Assembly (NCBI GenBank): GCA_018303205.1
Contig: JAGVYP010000038.1
Coordinates: 1-37,255, forward strand
DNA: 37,255 bases
Direction: 5' to 3'
From: Candidatus Woesearchaeota archaeon
Lineage (GTDB): Archaea; Nanobdellota; Nanobdellia; Woesearchaeales; JAGWAF01
In this document: positions 24,588 through 31,937 of the stretch, one piece after another
Layout of the letters: each line of letters begins with the position of its first letter
How positions within the stretch are numbered: the first letter of the stretch is position 1
The notes under the pieces: model-generated
The model's input: only the letters and a program-made list of their open reading frames with translations
What the model was told of the DNA's origin: nothing
Databases searched by the model: none
Translations under genes and position numbers: made by a program

Positions 24588-24629
24588 GAGGAAGCTTCCT
24601 TTATAAACTAGAGGGACAAGTTTTATAAG
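24588..24629. promoter_or_regulatory. Divergent leaderless promoters with a 12-bp palindrome
   Basis: TTTATAAA (24600-24607) serves the DUF357 gene on the minus strand and TTTATAAG (24622-24629) serves the gene at 24652. Each box is centred about 26 bp from its ATG. The palindrome AGGAAGCTTCCT (about 24590-24600) lies between the minus TATA box and its start site, in operator position. Confidence 0.5.
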
Positions 24630-24651
24630 AAAGTTTAGATCATTGGTACTT

Positions 24652-25098
24652 ATGGCAACTCCGGAAAATGATCCACGGCAAGGACCAGAACCTCTTGGAC
24701 ATGAAGCATATCGCATAAGTGGCATTACCATTATTTACTTCCCTAGTAAATGGGGTGAAGGAAAACCGGATAGTGTTGCTCTTACTCTTGGAAAAGAGGG
24801 GGAACCAACAAGTGCAGATGTTACAGAACTCCCGGATTTTCAACTATGGGGTATATTAGGAGAAAAAGCAAGACAAGCTGTTCTAAGAGCTTATTTAACT
24901 GCGCATCCTGATCTTGTAACTGATGTGAGACTAGTAAGAAATCTTTCTGGTGCAAACAATGTTGGTGCATTAGAAACTTTTCTTGCAACGACACATCCTA
25001 ACAATCGTCAGGGACCTCTAGGAATCACTACTCATAGGATTAAAGATCTTTACCTTCAATATCATATTGACCTTCTTGCTATCGTTCCCAATCCATAA
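24652..25098 (+). CDS. Hypothetical protein, leaderless
   Basis: 148 aa, not recognised. It begins with a Pro/Glu/Gly-rich head (MATPENDPRQGPEPLGHEAY), then a mixed alpha/beta domain with ITIIYFPSKWGEGKPDSVAL, an amphipathic helix around KARQAVLRAYLTAHPDL and a second helix ending in LLAIVPNP. There is no signal, membrane helix or cysteine cluster. The ATG at 24652 is favoured over a TTG three codons earlier because the TATA box centre lies 26 bp away. It is divergent from the DUF357 pair and could be co-regulated with it. Confidence 0.6.
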   Translation: MATPENDPRQGPEPLGHEAYRISGITIIYFPSKWGEGKPDSVALTLGKEGEPTSADVTELPDFQLWGILGEKARQAVLRAYLTAHPDLVTDVRLVRNLSGANNVGALETFLATTHPNNRQGPLGITTHRIKDLYLQYHIDLLAIVPNP

Positions 25099-25197
25099 TA
25101 ATCTCTTTTCATTTTCTCTTTTTTTTAAAATAAATATATTAAAAACATTAAACTCTTTCAAAAAGAATAACAAACAGTCAAAATAAAAGAAATAATC

Positions 25198-25419
25198 TTA
25201 GCTTGCTTGTGTTTCTTCTGGTTTGGGAGTCTGCCTTTTTACTTTAATGGGCAGTACTCCTGCTGCTAGTTCTTTCTTTGCAATTTCAATAGGGTTATAT
25301 CCTATGCCTTCCAGATCTTTTTCAGAAAGCTTTACTAAAAAAGGAGCTCCCATAGAGATTTGCAATGCTCTGCTTCCGATTAATCGTGCTTTTTCAAATT
25401 TGGTTAATTTATCTTCCAT
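25198..25419 (-). CDS. rpo6: RNA polymerase subunit Rpo6 (RpoK, omega homologue)
   Basis: 73 aa. The omega/RPB6 core is plain: KFEKARLIGSRALQISMGAP, then IEIAKKELAAGVLPIKVKR. It helps assemble RNA polymerase by clamping the largest subunit. The ATG at 25419 follows GAGTGAG and lies 4 bp after the rrp42 stop, so it is the last gene of the exosome operon. A longer in-frame start upstream would overlap rrp42 and is unlikely. Linking Rpo6 to the exosome joins RNA synthesis and decay functions. Confidence 0.93.
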   Translation of the reverse strand: MEDKLTKFEKARLIGSRALQISMGAPFLVKLSEKDLEGIGYNPIEIAKKELAAGVLPIKVKRQTPKPEETQAS

Positions 25420-25423
25420 GTGC

Positions 25424-26203
25424 TCACTCCAACTTTTCGCGTAACTCTTCTGACTTTTCCATTGCAAGCTGAGTCATCGCATCAATATCTTCTATCGTAA
25501 GAATGCCATTGCCACCTTTTTGCAGTGCACAAATCTTTCCATCAGCAGTTGTCGTTACGGTTAATCGTGCATCCATCACGTCTTCTTCATCTCTTAAAGG
25601 ATCTACAAACAGTTGATCCTCAATCTTAAAAACAGTAATAGCAATTGGCTCTTTTAAGAGAGGGATAGGATTCTTTGTCTTAGTCATAAAATCAATCTTT
25701 TTGCCATCATATTCTGGAAATCGAGCTTGTTTTAATGCAGCAAGTGACGCAAGACTACTTGCATCAATAAGATTTCCCGCATCATTAATGGTACAAATGT
25801 CAATCATAACCATCCATACTTTTTCTCCTTTGGCAATGCACAATTTTTTAGTGTCAATGGCTGCAGACTCTCTAATCCCCCTGTCTACTACCCTTGCGAG
25901 TTCGACAGCTTCTGTCGAAGGGGGACCAGGTTCAAAGCGTGCACTTGAAAGAGGAAGCAATTCTGCATTTACCATGAGACTTCCTTGTTCCGGAGTATCA
26001 GGATACGGAGTTTCAATTGCGACTTTTACTCCTGCAAGTACTTCAGTGTCTCCGATCTTTACGCGAGCTGATCCTTCTGCTGACTTAGAAATATCATATT
26101 CTACAATGACTTTACGAAAACTTTCTTTTTTTCTTCCGTCATAACGCAAATCAGCATGTAATGCTTTTAAAACGTGAGCACGTTGTTCATCTTTTAAGCT
26201 CAT
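25424..26203 (-). CDS. rrp42: Exosome subunit Rrp42
   Basis: 259 aa, RNase PH fold. Together with Rrp41 it forms the hexameric ring of the archaeal exosome; this subunit is structural and binds RNA but is not catalytic. Landmarks are DLRYDGRKKESFR at the N-terminus, SARVKIGDTEVLAGVK, LPLSSARFEPGPPS, VWMVMIDICTINDAGNLIDAS and FVDPLRDEEDVMDARLTV. Length is normal. Its start overlaps the rrp41 stop by 4 bp (26200-26203), fitting equal synthesis of the two ring subunits. Confidence 0.95.
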   Translation of the reverse strand: MSLKDEQRAHVLKALHADLRYDGRKKESFRKVIVEYDISKSAEGSARVKIGDTEVLAGVKVAIETPYPDTPEQGSLMVNAELLPLSSARFEPGPPSTEAVELARVVDRGIRESAAIDTKKLCIAKGEKVWMVMIDICTINDAGNLIDASSLASLAALKQARFPEYDGKKIDFMTKTKNPIPLLKEPIAITVFKIEDQLFVDPLRDEEDVMDARLTVTTTADGKICALQKGGNGILTIEDIDAMTQLAMEKSEELREKLE

Positions 26204-26913
26204 TTTTCTTCACCTGTAAACTTTTCCTTCAATGCTTGTTTCTGCACTTCATAGATCTTTTTCCCTACTTTCTTTGCAAGTTGGAGTGCTTCCTTGAGTT
26301 GTTGAGCTGTAATATCACCATCATCCTGAAGAAGGGTAATTTCTCCACTATTTGCGAGCATCGCAACAGGAATATCAGCAACACCTGCATCACATTCATA
26401 AGATTCTTCATCATAGTTAAGGTCAGCAACGAGATGGTCATCTACTCTTCCTACAGCAATTGCAACAACAAGGTCTTTCATTTCAAAGCCCGCATCAGCT
26501 AATGCCATAGACGCAGCGCAAATTCCTGCACATCGTGTTCCTGCATCTGTTTGGGGTAGCTCAATAAAAACATCAACAACAGCATTGGGGAAATTTTTCA
26601 AATTAAGAGCAGGAGCTAATGCTTGTTCTGTCACCATAGAAATTTCCTTTGCTCTTCTATTCTGGCCAGGTCTTACTCTTTCGCCATGACCTGAAAAAGG
26701 CATCATATTATAGTTGCATCGCAATACTCCTGTGTCAGGATTCTGCAAAAATTTAGGGTGTAATTCTCTTGGCCCGTATACTGCTGCAATCGCAGTTGTT
26801 GCACCAATCTGAAAGACTGCACTGCCTTGCGCGTTCTTTATTATACCTACTTTTGCTGAGATCTTTCTTGTTTCATCAACAGCTCTTCCGTCTAATCTTT
26901 TTTTGTATGTCAT
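26200..26913 (-). CDS. rrp41: Exosome subunit Rrp41 (catalytic)
   Basis: 237 aa, RNase PH fold, the phosphorolytic 3'-5' exoribonuclease subunit. Landmarks are RLDGRAVDETRKISAKVG, SAVFQIGATTAIAAVYGP, NMMPFSGHGERVRPG (RNA and phosphate binding), DAGTRCAGICAASMALADAG, and VADLNYDEESYECDAGVADI with the catalytic-site Asp. The ATG at 26913 is taken rather than an upstream start that would overlap rrp4. The gene is 4 bp from rrp4 and overlaps rrp42. Confidence 0.95.
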   Translation of the reverse strand: MTYKKRLDGRAVDETRKISAKVGIIKNAQGSAVFQIGATTAIAAVYGPRELHPKFLQNPDTGVLRCNYNMMPFSGHGERVRPGQNRRAKEISMVTEQALAPALNLKNFPNAVVDVFIELPQTDAGTRCAGICAASMALADAGFEMKDLVVAIAVGRVDDHLVADLNYDEESYECDAGVADIPVAMLANSGEITLLQDDGDITAQQLKEALQLAKKVGKKIYEVQKQALKEKFTGEEK

Positions 26914-26917
26914 ATTC

Positions 26918-27643
26918 TTACCTTTGTACGGGAGGATTATTCTCAATCACTTTCCCTGTTTCTTTTTCTAAGTATGCTTTTACACGATCTGTTAGCCCTG
27001 ATTTGTGAGCTTCTCTTTCAATCATCAAAATAGTGTCCACAGCAACTTTTTCTTCTTGAGGAGTTCCTTCTATCCAGATAAGACCATTTTGTCCTACAAT
27101 AATCTTACAGTTGGTTGCCAATTTGATCATAGAAACCATACTTCCCTGTTTTCCAATAATACGAGGAACTTTGTTGGGATTTACTTTGAAAATGCGTCCT
27201 CCTTGGAGTTTTCTCAATCCAGGGCCTTTCAAAGTTACGTCAATCAGGTTTTGACTTGTGACGTTAATAATTTTTACGACGAGGTAATCTCCTAATTTGA
27301 AGTAGGAAGTTAAGTCTGCTCCTCTGTTGATATAATCTGAGGTTGCATCCTTCATTCCTAACATTGCAGGATATGCTGTTGCAGTATCCAGGCGCCATCC
27401 GCTAAAGGTAATGTCAAAAACTTGTGTAATAATAACATCACCTGCTTTGGGAAGGTAGCATCCTGATAAGGATACCAATTTGATTACTTTTCCGTCTATC
27501 TCGACTAATCCAAGTCGATTAGCTCGAATGCTTTCTCCATTGCGATAGGTTCCCTTGCTCGGAAGAAATCCAAGGCCTCTTGCAAGTTCTTCTCCGGGAA
27601 CAACAATTTCTTTTTCTTTTACTAATAATTCTCCATCACTCAT
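26918..27643 (-). CDS. rrp4: Exosome cap subunit Rrp4 (S1 and KH domains)
   Basis: 241 aa. The N-terminal domain (ELLVKEKEIVVPGEELARG, then GTYRNGESIRANRLG) is followed by an S1 domain (about 60-140, AGDVIITQVF and FKLGDYLVVKI) and a KH domain (about 145-215, KVPRIIGKQGSMVSMIK with the GxxG loop). It sits on the exosome ring and feeds RNA into the pore. It lies 4 bp after psmA. In many archaea an SBDS gene lies between psmA and rrp4; here there is none. Confidence 0.95.
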   Translation of the reverse strand: MSDGELLVKEKEIVVPGEELARGLGFLPSKGTYRNGESIRANRLGLVEIDGKVIKLVSLSGCYLPKAGDVIITQVFDITFSGWRLDTATAYPAMLGMKDATSDYINRGADLTSYFKLGDYLVVKIINVTSQNLIDVTLKGPGLRKLQGGRIFKVNPNKVPRIIGKQGSMVSMIKLATNCKIIVGQNGLIWIEGTPQEEKVAVDTILMIEREAHKSGLTDRVKAYLEKETGKVIENNPPVQR

Positions 27644-27647
27644 ATTC

Positions 27648-28382
27648 TCACTTCTTATTTTTCATTTCTTTGTAAATCCTGTCTAATTTTTCTTTGTTGA
27701 CAGAAACAAATTGTCTTTCTTTACTGGTAATGTATGCAGCGTCAATGCGTTTTACATTGAAGTCTTTTCCAATAGTTTTCATCAATGCTTTTATACCTAA
27801 TTTGAGTCCATCTTCAATGTTCATATTTTCCTTGTATTCTTCGTTTAACATTTCTTCTACTTCAGGTTCTCCTTCTCCAATGACGGTTGCTTTAAATTCA
27901 AAATAAATACCTGTCGGATCTGTTTCAAATAAGCGTGGTCCTTGGTTATCAACACCTGCAACAAGAATAGAAACACCGAATGGGCGTAAGCCTCCGCTTT
28001 GCGTGCACATTTGCTTGAGAGCGCAAATATCTTTTACAATGCTGAGGGTATCAATATCGGTATCATAGGTTACTTTGTGTTGCTGTGCTTTTAATTGTGA
28101 TCGTTCAAGTAATACTCTTGCATCTGAAATAATTCCCGCTGCTGCTGCTGCGATGTGAGTGTCGATCTCGAATATTTTTTCTACAGAATCAGCAACAATC
28201 AGTTTTTCGATAATCCTTTTATCTGTTATTAAGACAACGCCGTCGTTGCAAACGATTCCAATAGCAGTGCTTCCTTGACGTACGGTTTTTTTTGCGTACT
28301 CCACTTGTAATAAGCGTCCATCAGGACTAAACATGGTAATTGCTCTGTCATATCCCATTAATTGGTGTGGCATTGGTTGCAT
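27648..28382 (-). CDS. psmA: Proteasome alpha subunit
   Basis: 244 aa. The N-terminal alpha signature YDRAITMFSPDGRLLQVEYA (gate and helix H0) is present, followed by KKTVRQGSTAIGI, DKRIIEKLIV and SGGLRPFGVSILVAG. It forms the outer heptameric rings of the 20S proteasome and is not itself catalytic. The start ATG at 28382 is supported by GAGGTGAATCTA directly upstream; a longer frame continues to 28451 without a binding site. No beta subunit or PAN ATPase is in the window. Confidence 0.95.
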   Translation of the reverse strand: MQPMPHQLMGYDRAITMFSPDGRLLQVEYAKKTVRQGSTAIGIVCNDGVVLITDKRIIEKLIVADSVEKIFEIDTHIAAAAAGIISDARVLLERSQLKAQQHKVTYDTDIDTLSIVKDICALKQMCTQSGGLRPFGVSILVAGVDNQGPRLFETDPTGIYFEFKATVIGEGEPEVEEMLNEEYKENMNIEDGLKLGIKALMKTIGKDFNVKRIDAAYITSKERQFVSVNKEKLDRIYKEMKNKK

Positions 28383-28387
28383 TAGAT

Positions 28388-28711
28388 TCACCTCTCCAGG
28401 AATGCTTGTGCTTTTTGGAGTATTCCGCTTACTCCCAAGCTTCTTATACATACTTCTTGATCATGAATGTTCTGAATCATGGTTAATGCTGCTTTTGTGT
28501 GGTTTACTGCAGTATGGTTGACTTTCCAAAGTGCACCTTTTTCTGTAGGTAAAGGAACAATGCCTGCATGAGCCATGCCAAGGTCTCCTAGGAAAGTATG
28601 CGCTTGTTTGTAACATTCTCTGGATAAGTCTTGAACAGGTTTATCTGCATCAAATGCAAGATACCTTTTTTTCTCTTTTAGGCTAGGCAGTAATGCCTTG
28701 ATTTTTGCCAT
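28388..28711 (-). CDS. rnp2: RNase P protein subunit 2 (Pop5 homologue)
   Basis: 107 aa. The N-terminal LLPSLKEKKRYLAFD is typical of Pop5/Rnp2. It is followed by a helix, KGALWKVNHTAVNHTKAALT and VCIRSLGVSG, which fits the alpha/beta sandwich and late strand (V-x-x-L-G-V-S-G) of the family. It forms the catalytic-domain protein pair of RNase P with Rpp30, which is not seen here. Being first gene of the exosome/proteasome operon agrees with the known archaeal superoperon order. AAGGTGTTG precedes the ATG. Confidence 0.88.
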   Translation of the reverse strand: MAKIKALLPSLKEKKRYLAFDADKPVQDLSRECYKQAHTFLGDLGMAHAGIVPLPTEKGALWKVNHTAVNHTKAALTMIQNIHDQEVCIRSLGVSGILQKAQAFLER

Positions 28712-28775
28712 ACAACACCTTTTATTAGGTGAGAAAAGTTATTTTTTATGTTTCCTTTCTTTTCTCTCACGATAA

Positions 28776-28800
28776 CGTTAAGTTTAACGGTATTTATAAA
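28776..28800 (-). promoter_or_regulatory. Exosome operon promoter with palindrome next to the TATA box
   Basis: On the minus strand TTTATAAA lies at 28800-28793, predicting a start near 28770 and a leader of about 59 nt. Between the TATA box and the start site lies CGTTAA-AC-TTAACG (28776-28789), a symmetric site placed where a repressor would block polymerase entry. Confidence 0.5.
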
Positions 28801-28870
28801 GGTTGCGGATTGGTCTTTTTTTGTCATACTTTTTTCTGATTCATAAATTATTTTAAATATAGAAATATAA

Positions 28871-28905
28871 TCTTTATATAGCCTCTAACCCTTAAGGTGA
28901 CTGAT
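28871..28905 (+). promoter_or_regulatory. Promoter of the FHA-like gene
   Basis: TTTATATA at 28873-28880 predicts transcription start about 26 bp on, near 28903, only a few bases before the ATG at 28907. AAGGTGA (28893-28899) looks like a ribosome binding site but would then lie upstream of the transcript start. A weaker TATA-like AATATAAT (about 28863) could give a transcript that includes it. Confidence 0.45.
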
Positions 28906-28906
28906 C

Positions 28907-29644
28907 ATGCCCCACTTTAACATCACGCACAATTATACTTCCATTACTAGAAAAAATTGGCAACTGTTTCAAAAAGGAGAAATTACCAAAACTAAGTTAC
29001 GTCGAGGGACTCATACTTCCCAACTTTTTTTACCAGACACTTCTCCCTCAATTCTTGTTACACTTTCTCAGTTGCATGAAGAAAAATATCAACAACTCTT
29101 ATCAGTATTCCAGGGAAATGTTGATCCACAAACACCTCTTGAATTTTTAGAAATGAACAATACCCTTCATTTAGGACAAATCGCAGCTTTCTATAGGCTC
29201 TTAACTGAACATTGCTATACCCCTATGGATATTCATCGGTATCAAAAACCACTTTTTCCCCTTCCTGAAGATCAATTACAAGTCTTACATATTGGATCAG
29301 GAAAACAAAATGACATTTGCATTCAAGACAAAGATCTTGCATCACTTGAACTTTTACTGATTTCAGATTATCATGAACGAGAAGATGGACTTCCTATGTA
29401 CACTCTTCATGCTGTTTCAGAACAAGGTGTTTCCATCCTAGGACATCCCTCTTTACAACCTTCACTACAACTCTTATCTGGAGAAACTCTCTCTCTGGGA
29501 ATATCCCTGCCTCTTTTTTCTGATATGGTTTGTCCTCGTTATATCCTTACCTTTCCGTCCTTACTCCCAAAAACACATACGCCAGGAAGAACCTCTTTGT
29601 CACATCAAGACTTGGATGATGAGATTTACCTCACTTCTTCTTGA
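28907..29644 (+). CDS. Hypothetical protein with FHA-like C-terminal domain
   Basis: 245 aa. Residues about 125-215 follow the order of a forkhead-associated domain: VLHIGSGKQNDICIQDKDLA (compare IGR...NDI.I.D..vSR.H), YTLHAVSEQGVSILG (compare y.l.D.gS.NGt.vNG), and LLSGETLSLG (compare L..GD.I.lG). The usual phosphopeptide-binding Arg and His are missing (IGS for IGR, and SLELLL for SR-H), so binding to phosphothreonine is doubtful. The N-terminal 120 residues are not recognised. It is divergent from the exosome operon. Assignment to FHA is inference from pattern only. Confidence 0.55.
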   Translation: MPHFNITHNYTSITRKNWQLFQKGEITKTKLRRGTHTSQLFLPDTSPSILVTLSQLHEEKYQQLLSVFQGNVDPQTPLEFLEMNNTLHLGQIAAFYRLLTEHCYTPMDIHRYQKPLFPLPEDQLQVLHIGSGKQNDICIQDKDLASLELLLISDYHEREDGLPMYTLHAVSEQGVSILGHPSLQPSLQLLSGETLSLGISLPLFSDMVCPRYILTFPSLLPKTHTPGRTSLSHQDLDDEIYLTSS

Positions 29645-29873
29645 TTTTTCATCTCTCTTTCATAATCATCATCTTATAGTCTATAGAGTACATCTCTTTT
29701 AGAATTTTTCGTTGTGTTTTTAAGTTCTTTTTTTGTTTGTTCTCTTTTTCTTTTTAAAATATTCTCTTTTATCGACTAAAAAATACAAATAAAAAATAAT
29801 AAAAAAAGAAATTTTTCCTCCTGTTTCTTCTTTATCCCTCTACCTTTATAAACACCTCAAGCTTTTTGATCTT

Positions 29874-30740
29874 ATGAACTTCCAAAACCTTCCACCCATA
29901 GAAAAAGAAGATTTTTACTTAGACTATGCTATCAAACAAGCCCATGAACAGGCTGAACGATTACGAACAAGCTTGGGTGGCAATGACAAGTTTAGAAAAT
30001 CAGAAAGAATAGAACTCATCAAAGTAGAAACTTTGGGAAAAGTCCTCCAGGAAAAATGCGATGCTATCCTCACGTCTTTTCCAGACCTTGAAAGCCTTCC
30101 TCATTTCTATCTCGAACGAAGAAGCTATTATGGACGAATAAACTCCTTTCTGAAAAAAAACAAAGAAGCATTCACCTACTTAGAACGCTGCAGAAAAATC
30201 ATGAAAGGATTCCCCCATATCAAAACTTCACTCAAAACAGTATGCATCATTGGATTTCCCAACGTAGGAAAAACAACTTTATTTTACAAACTTACCGGAA
30301 GCAAACCAGAGATTCAATCGTACGCATTTACGACAAAAGGAATCAATGTAGGATATATTTCAAAAACTGATTTCGCGAAATCTACGAGCAATGAGTCAAC
30401 TTCCAAAGACACGAAAAAATCAAAAAAAGAAGATACCATACAGGTTTTAGATACTCCCGGAACACTTAACAGGTTTGACAAAATGAATATGATTGAAAAA
30501 CAATCTTACTTAGCACAAAAAGAAGTTGCTGACATGCTTATCTATGTCTTTGACCTTACCGAAAGCTCTTACCCTCTCGAAGACCAAGAAAAGTTATACC
30601 AAGAAACAAAAAAAATAGAAAAACCACTCTTAGTCTACTTAAGCAAAACAGATTTGCTTTCCACAGAAAACATAAAAAAATTCAAACTCAAACACTCTTC
30701 TCTTCAAGAAATAAAAGATGCGTTATTAAAAGACGTGTAG
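29874..30740 (+). CDS. NOG1-like GTPase
   Basis: 288 aa. The N-terminal helical region (1-120, with YGRINSFLKK and FTYLERCRKIMKGFP) is followed by the G domain: G1 GFPNVGKT (127-134), G2 around YAFTTKGINVGYI, G3 LDTPGTLNRFDKMN and G4 SKTD. The N-terminal bundle and the GIN.GYI motif match archaeal NOG1 rather than Obg. NOG1 proteins help assemble the large ribosomal subunit. A Lys/Ser-rich insertion of about 25 residues lies before G3. The gene is predicted leaderless (TTTATAAA at 29845-29852). The gap 29645-29873 is T-rich with nothing else seen. Confidence 0.88.
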   Translation: MNFQNLPPIEKEDFYLDYAIKQAHEQAERLRTSLGGNDKFRKSERIELIKVETLGKVLQEKCDAILTSFPDLESLPHFYLERRSYYGRINSFLKKNKEAFTYLERCRKIMKGFPHIKTSLKTVCIIGFPNVGKTTLFYKLTGSKPEIQSYAFTTKGINVGYISKTDFAKSTSNESTSKDTKKSKKEDTIQVLDTPGTLNRFDKMNMIEKQSYLAQKEVADMLIYVFDLTESSYPLEDQEKLYQETKKIEKPLLVYLSKTDLLSTENIKKFKLKHSSLQEIKDALLKDV

Positions 30741-30833
30741 TGAAAAAGCTATCATTTCTATTTTTTCTTTTTTTTATGTTTTTTCAATATAAAAAACCAG
30801 CCATGAGATCTTCATGGATAGTTCTTATGGTGA

Positions 30834-30944
30834 GGCGAAGGTGGGATTTCCAGTCTTAGGGGTGTCAAGACACTTGAACCCACACAGAGCTGGAAACTCT
30901 ACCAGAGTTTCAATCTGGCGCATTTACCGTTCTGCCACTTCGCC
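30834..30944 (-). tRNA. Class II tRNA-like gene with T-loop insertion; apparent anticodon GAA
   Basis: Reading the minus strand: acceptor GGCGAAG/CTTCGCC, D arm GCA/TGC around AACGGTAA, and anticodon stem CCAGA/TCTGG with loop TTGAAAC. A long variable arm AGAG/CTCT and T stem GTGGG/CCCAC complete the fold. The T loop is TTCAA...AT, interrupted by about 26 nt that hold a GTCTT/AAGAC hairpin, like a noncanonical archaeal intron, although a standard bulge-helix-bulge is not clear. The long variable arm and D arm suit tRNA-Leu (or Ser), but the loop reads GAA (Phe), and base 73 would be U. A TATA box (30962-30971) about 26 bp upstream supports transcription. It could be a real intron-bearing tRNA or a decayed one. 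Confidence 0.7.
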
Positions 30945-30991
30945 ATCAAGACAAGCGTAAGTTTTATATAATCATTATAACTTATAACTTT

Positions 30992-31023
30992 GAGCTGGAA
31001 ACTCTACCAGAATTTTGATCTGG
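30992..31023 (-). repeat. Duplicated anticodon and variable arm of the adjacent tRNA
   Basis: 32 bp matching 30887-30918 at 29 positions. It repeats the anticodon arm and most of the variable arm. All three differences fall in the anticodon loop (TTGAAAC becomes TCAAAAT), while both stems are unchanged. It lies 48 bp upstream of the tRNA 5' end. It may be a scar of integration at the tRNA or a remnant of a second tRNA. The rest of 31024-31165 is AT-rich and shows nothing. Confidence 0.65.
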
Positions 31024-31165
31024 TATTTTTTCTTTTTTATCAGAAATATACTTTCTTATTCTTCATATACTTTTACAAGAAAAAATTGTTAATTTTTCGA
31101 AAATATTTTAGTTTTTCAATCTCTTTTTGAAAGAATTACATTTTTTTATTCTTCCTAAGATGATT

Positions 31166-31675
31166 TCACTTCAAACAAAACAGAGGACCTTTTTCTCTTC
31201 TCCTTCCATAAAGATACAAGGTTATTCCAATGATCACATAAGCCAAAATCATAGAACTCACAGAAGGAACAACTCTTTCAATATAAACACTCAAGACAAA
31301 ATCAATACGCTCAGCATTTTGCATTTGAGGAATAAGAGAATCCAAAGTCTTTACAAGAGTTTCTTTTGAAAAAAACAATAGCAACAAACCAAAAGCACCG
31401 GGAATTAACGTTAAGCCTCCTAAACGCTTGCACATCTTTGCAGGATCTCTCTTAGATAAACGATATGTACTATATACCCCGACAAAAATGAGAGGGGTAG
31501 AAATCGCTAAAATAATGAACGAAGAGAACACAAAATTTCCTGCTTCCTCTGGCAAAGCAACTAAAAACAAGAAAGGAATAATACCTGTTAACCCTGTAAG
31601 ATACGCAATTCTTCCAAGTACATACAAAAAGACAAGCTTAGAAGCTTTCTTAGCAACATGTTTAACTCTTTTCAT
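31166..31675 (-). CDS. Four-helix membrane protein of unknown function
   Basis: 169 aa, not recognised. A basic N-terminus (MKRVKHVAKKASK) is followed by hydrophobic helices at about 14-40, 47-70, 86-104 and 139-157, and a basic tail (YGRRREK). Positive ends suggest both termini are cytoplasmic. A roughly 35-residue loop between helices 3 and 4 has no cysteine or metal motif. A TATA-like TATATTTATATATC near 31727-31740 on the minus strand lies upstream. The gene is divergent from the EndoQ gene. Confidence 0.65.
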   Translation of the reverse strand: MKRVKHVAKKASKLVFLYVLGRIAYLTGLTGIIPFLFLVALPEEAGNFVFSSFIILAISTPLIFVGVYSTYRLSKRDPAKMCKRLGGLTLIPGAFGLLLLFFSKETLVKTLDSLIPQMQNAERIDFVLSVYIERVVPSVSSMILAYVIIGITLYLYGRRREKGPLFCLK

Positions 31676-31815
31676 TTTTTTATTTCTTCTTCTCCTTTTT
31701 GGAACTGTTTCTTTCTATGCTATCAGAAGATATATAAATATACCTACCCTCTTTTGATCAGCGAACTTCCTAACGCTTAAACTTGTTAAAGTACTCTTTT
31801 CTAGATCTTTCATTT

Positions 31816-31860
31816 TATAACCCTACAAAATAGGGAGTTTTACAAAAATGTAGGGTTATA
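31816..31860. repeat. 12-bp perfect inverted repeat between divergent genes
   Basis: TATAACCCTACA (31816-31827) and TGTAGGGTTATA (31849-31860) are exact inverted copies with a 21-bp spacer that contains a further AGGGAG. The site lies about 50 bp before the TATA box of the EndoQ gene and about 75 bp before the TATA-like box of the membrane-protein gene. This fits an upstream regulatory site for either; a terminator is unlikely since neither gene ends here. Confidence 0.6.
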
Positions 31861-31937
31861 CTATCTCAACGGATACTGATCATATTTTACGAAATGATTT
31901 TCAATAGCTTTTTATAACACAACACCCTCCATAATGC

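Noticed and set aside
25420-25467. Longer start for Rpo6 inside rrp42
   Set aside because: The added residues are not like the family N-terminus, and the ATG at 25419 has a good binding site.
30840-30920. Canonical anticodon-loop intron in the tRNA
   Set aside because: The anticodon stem CCAGA/TCTGG closes a normal 7-nt loop without any removal, and removing the adjacent GAAACTC/GAGTTTC hairpin would destroy the stem.
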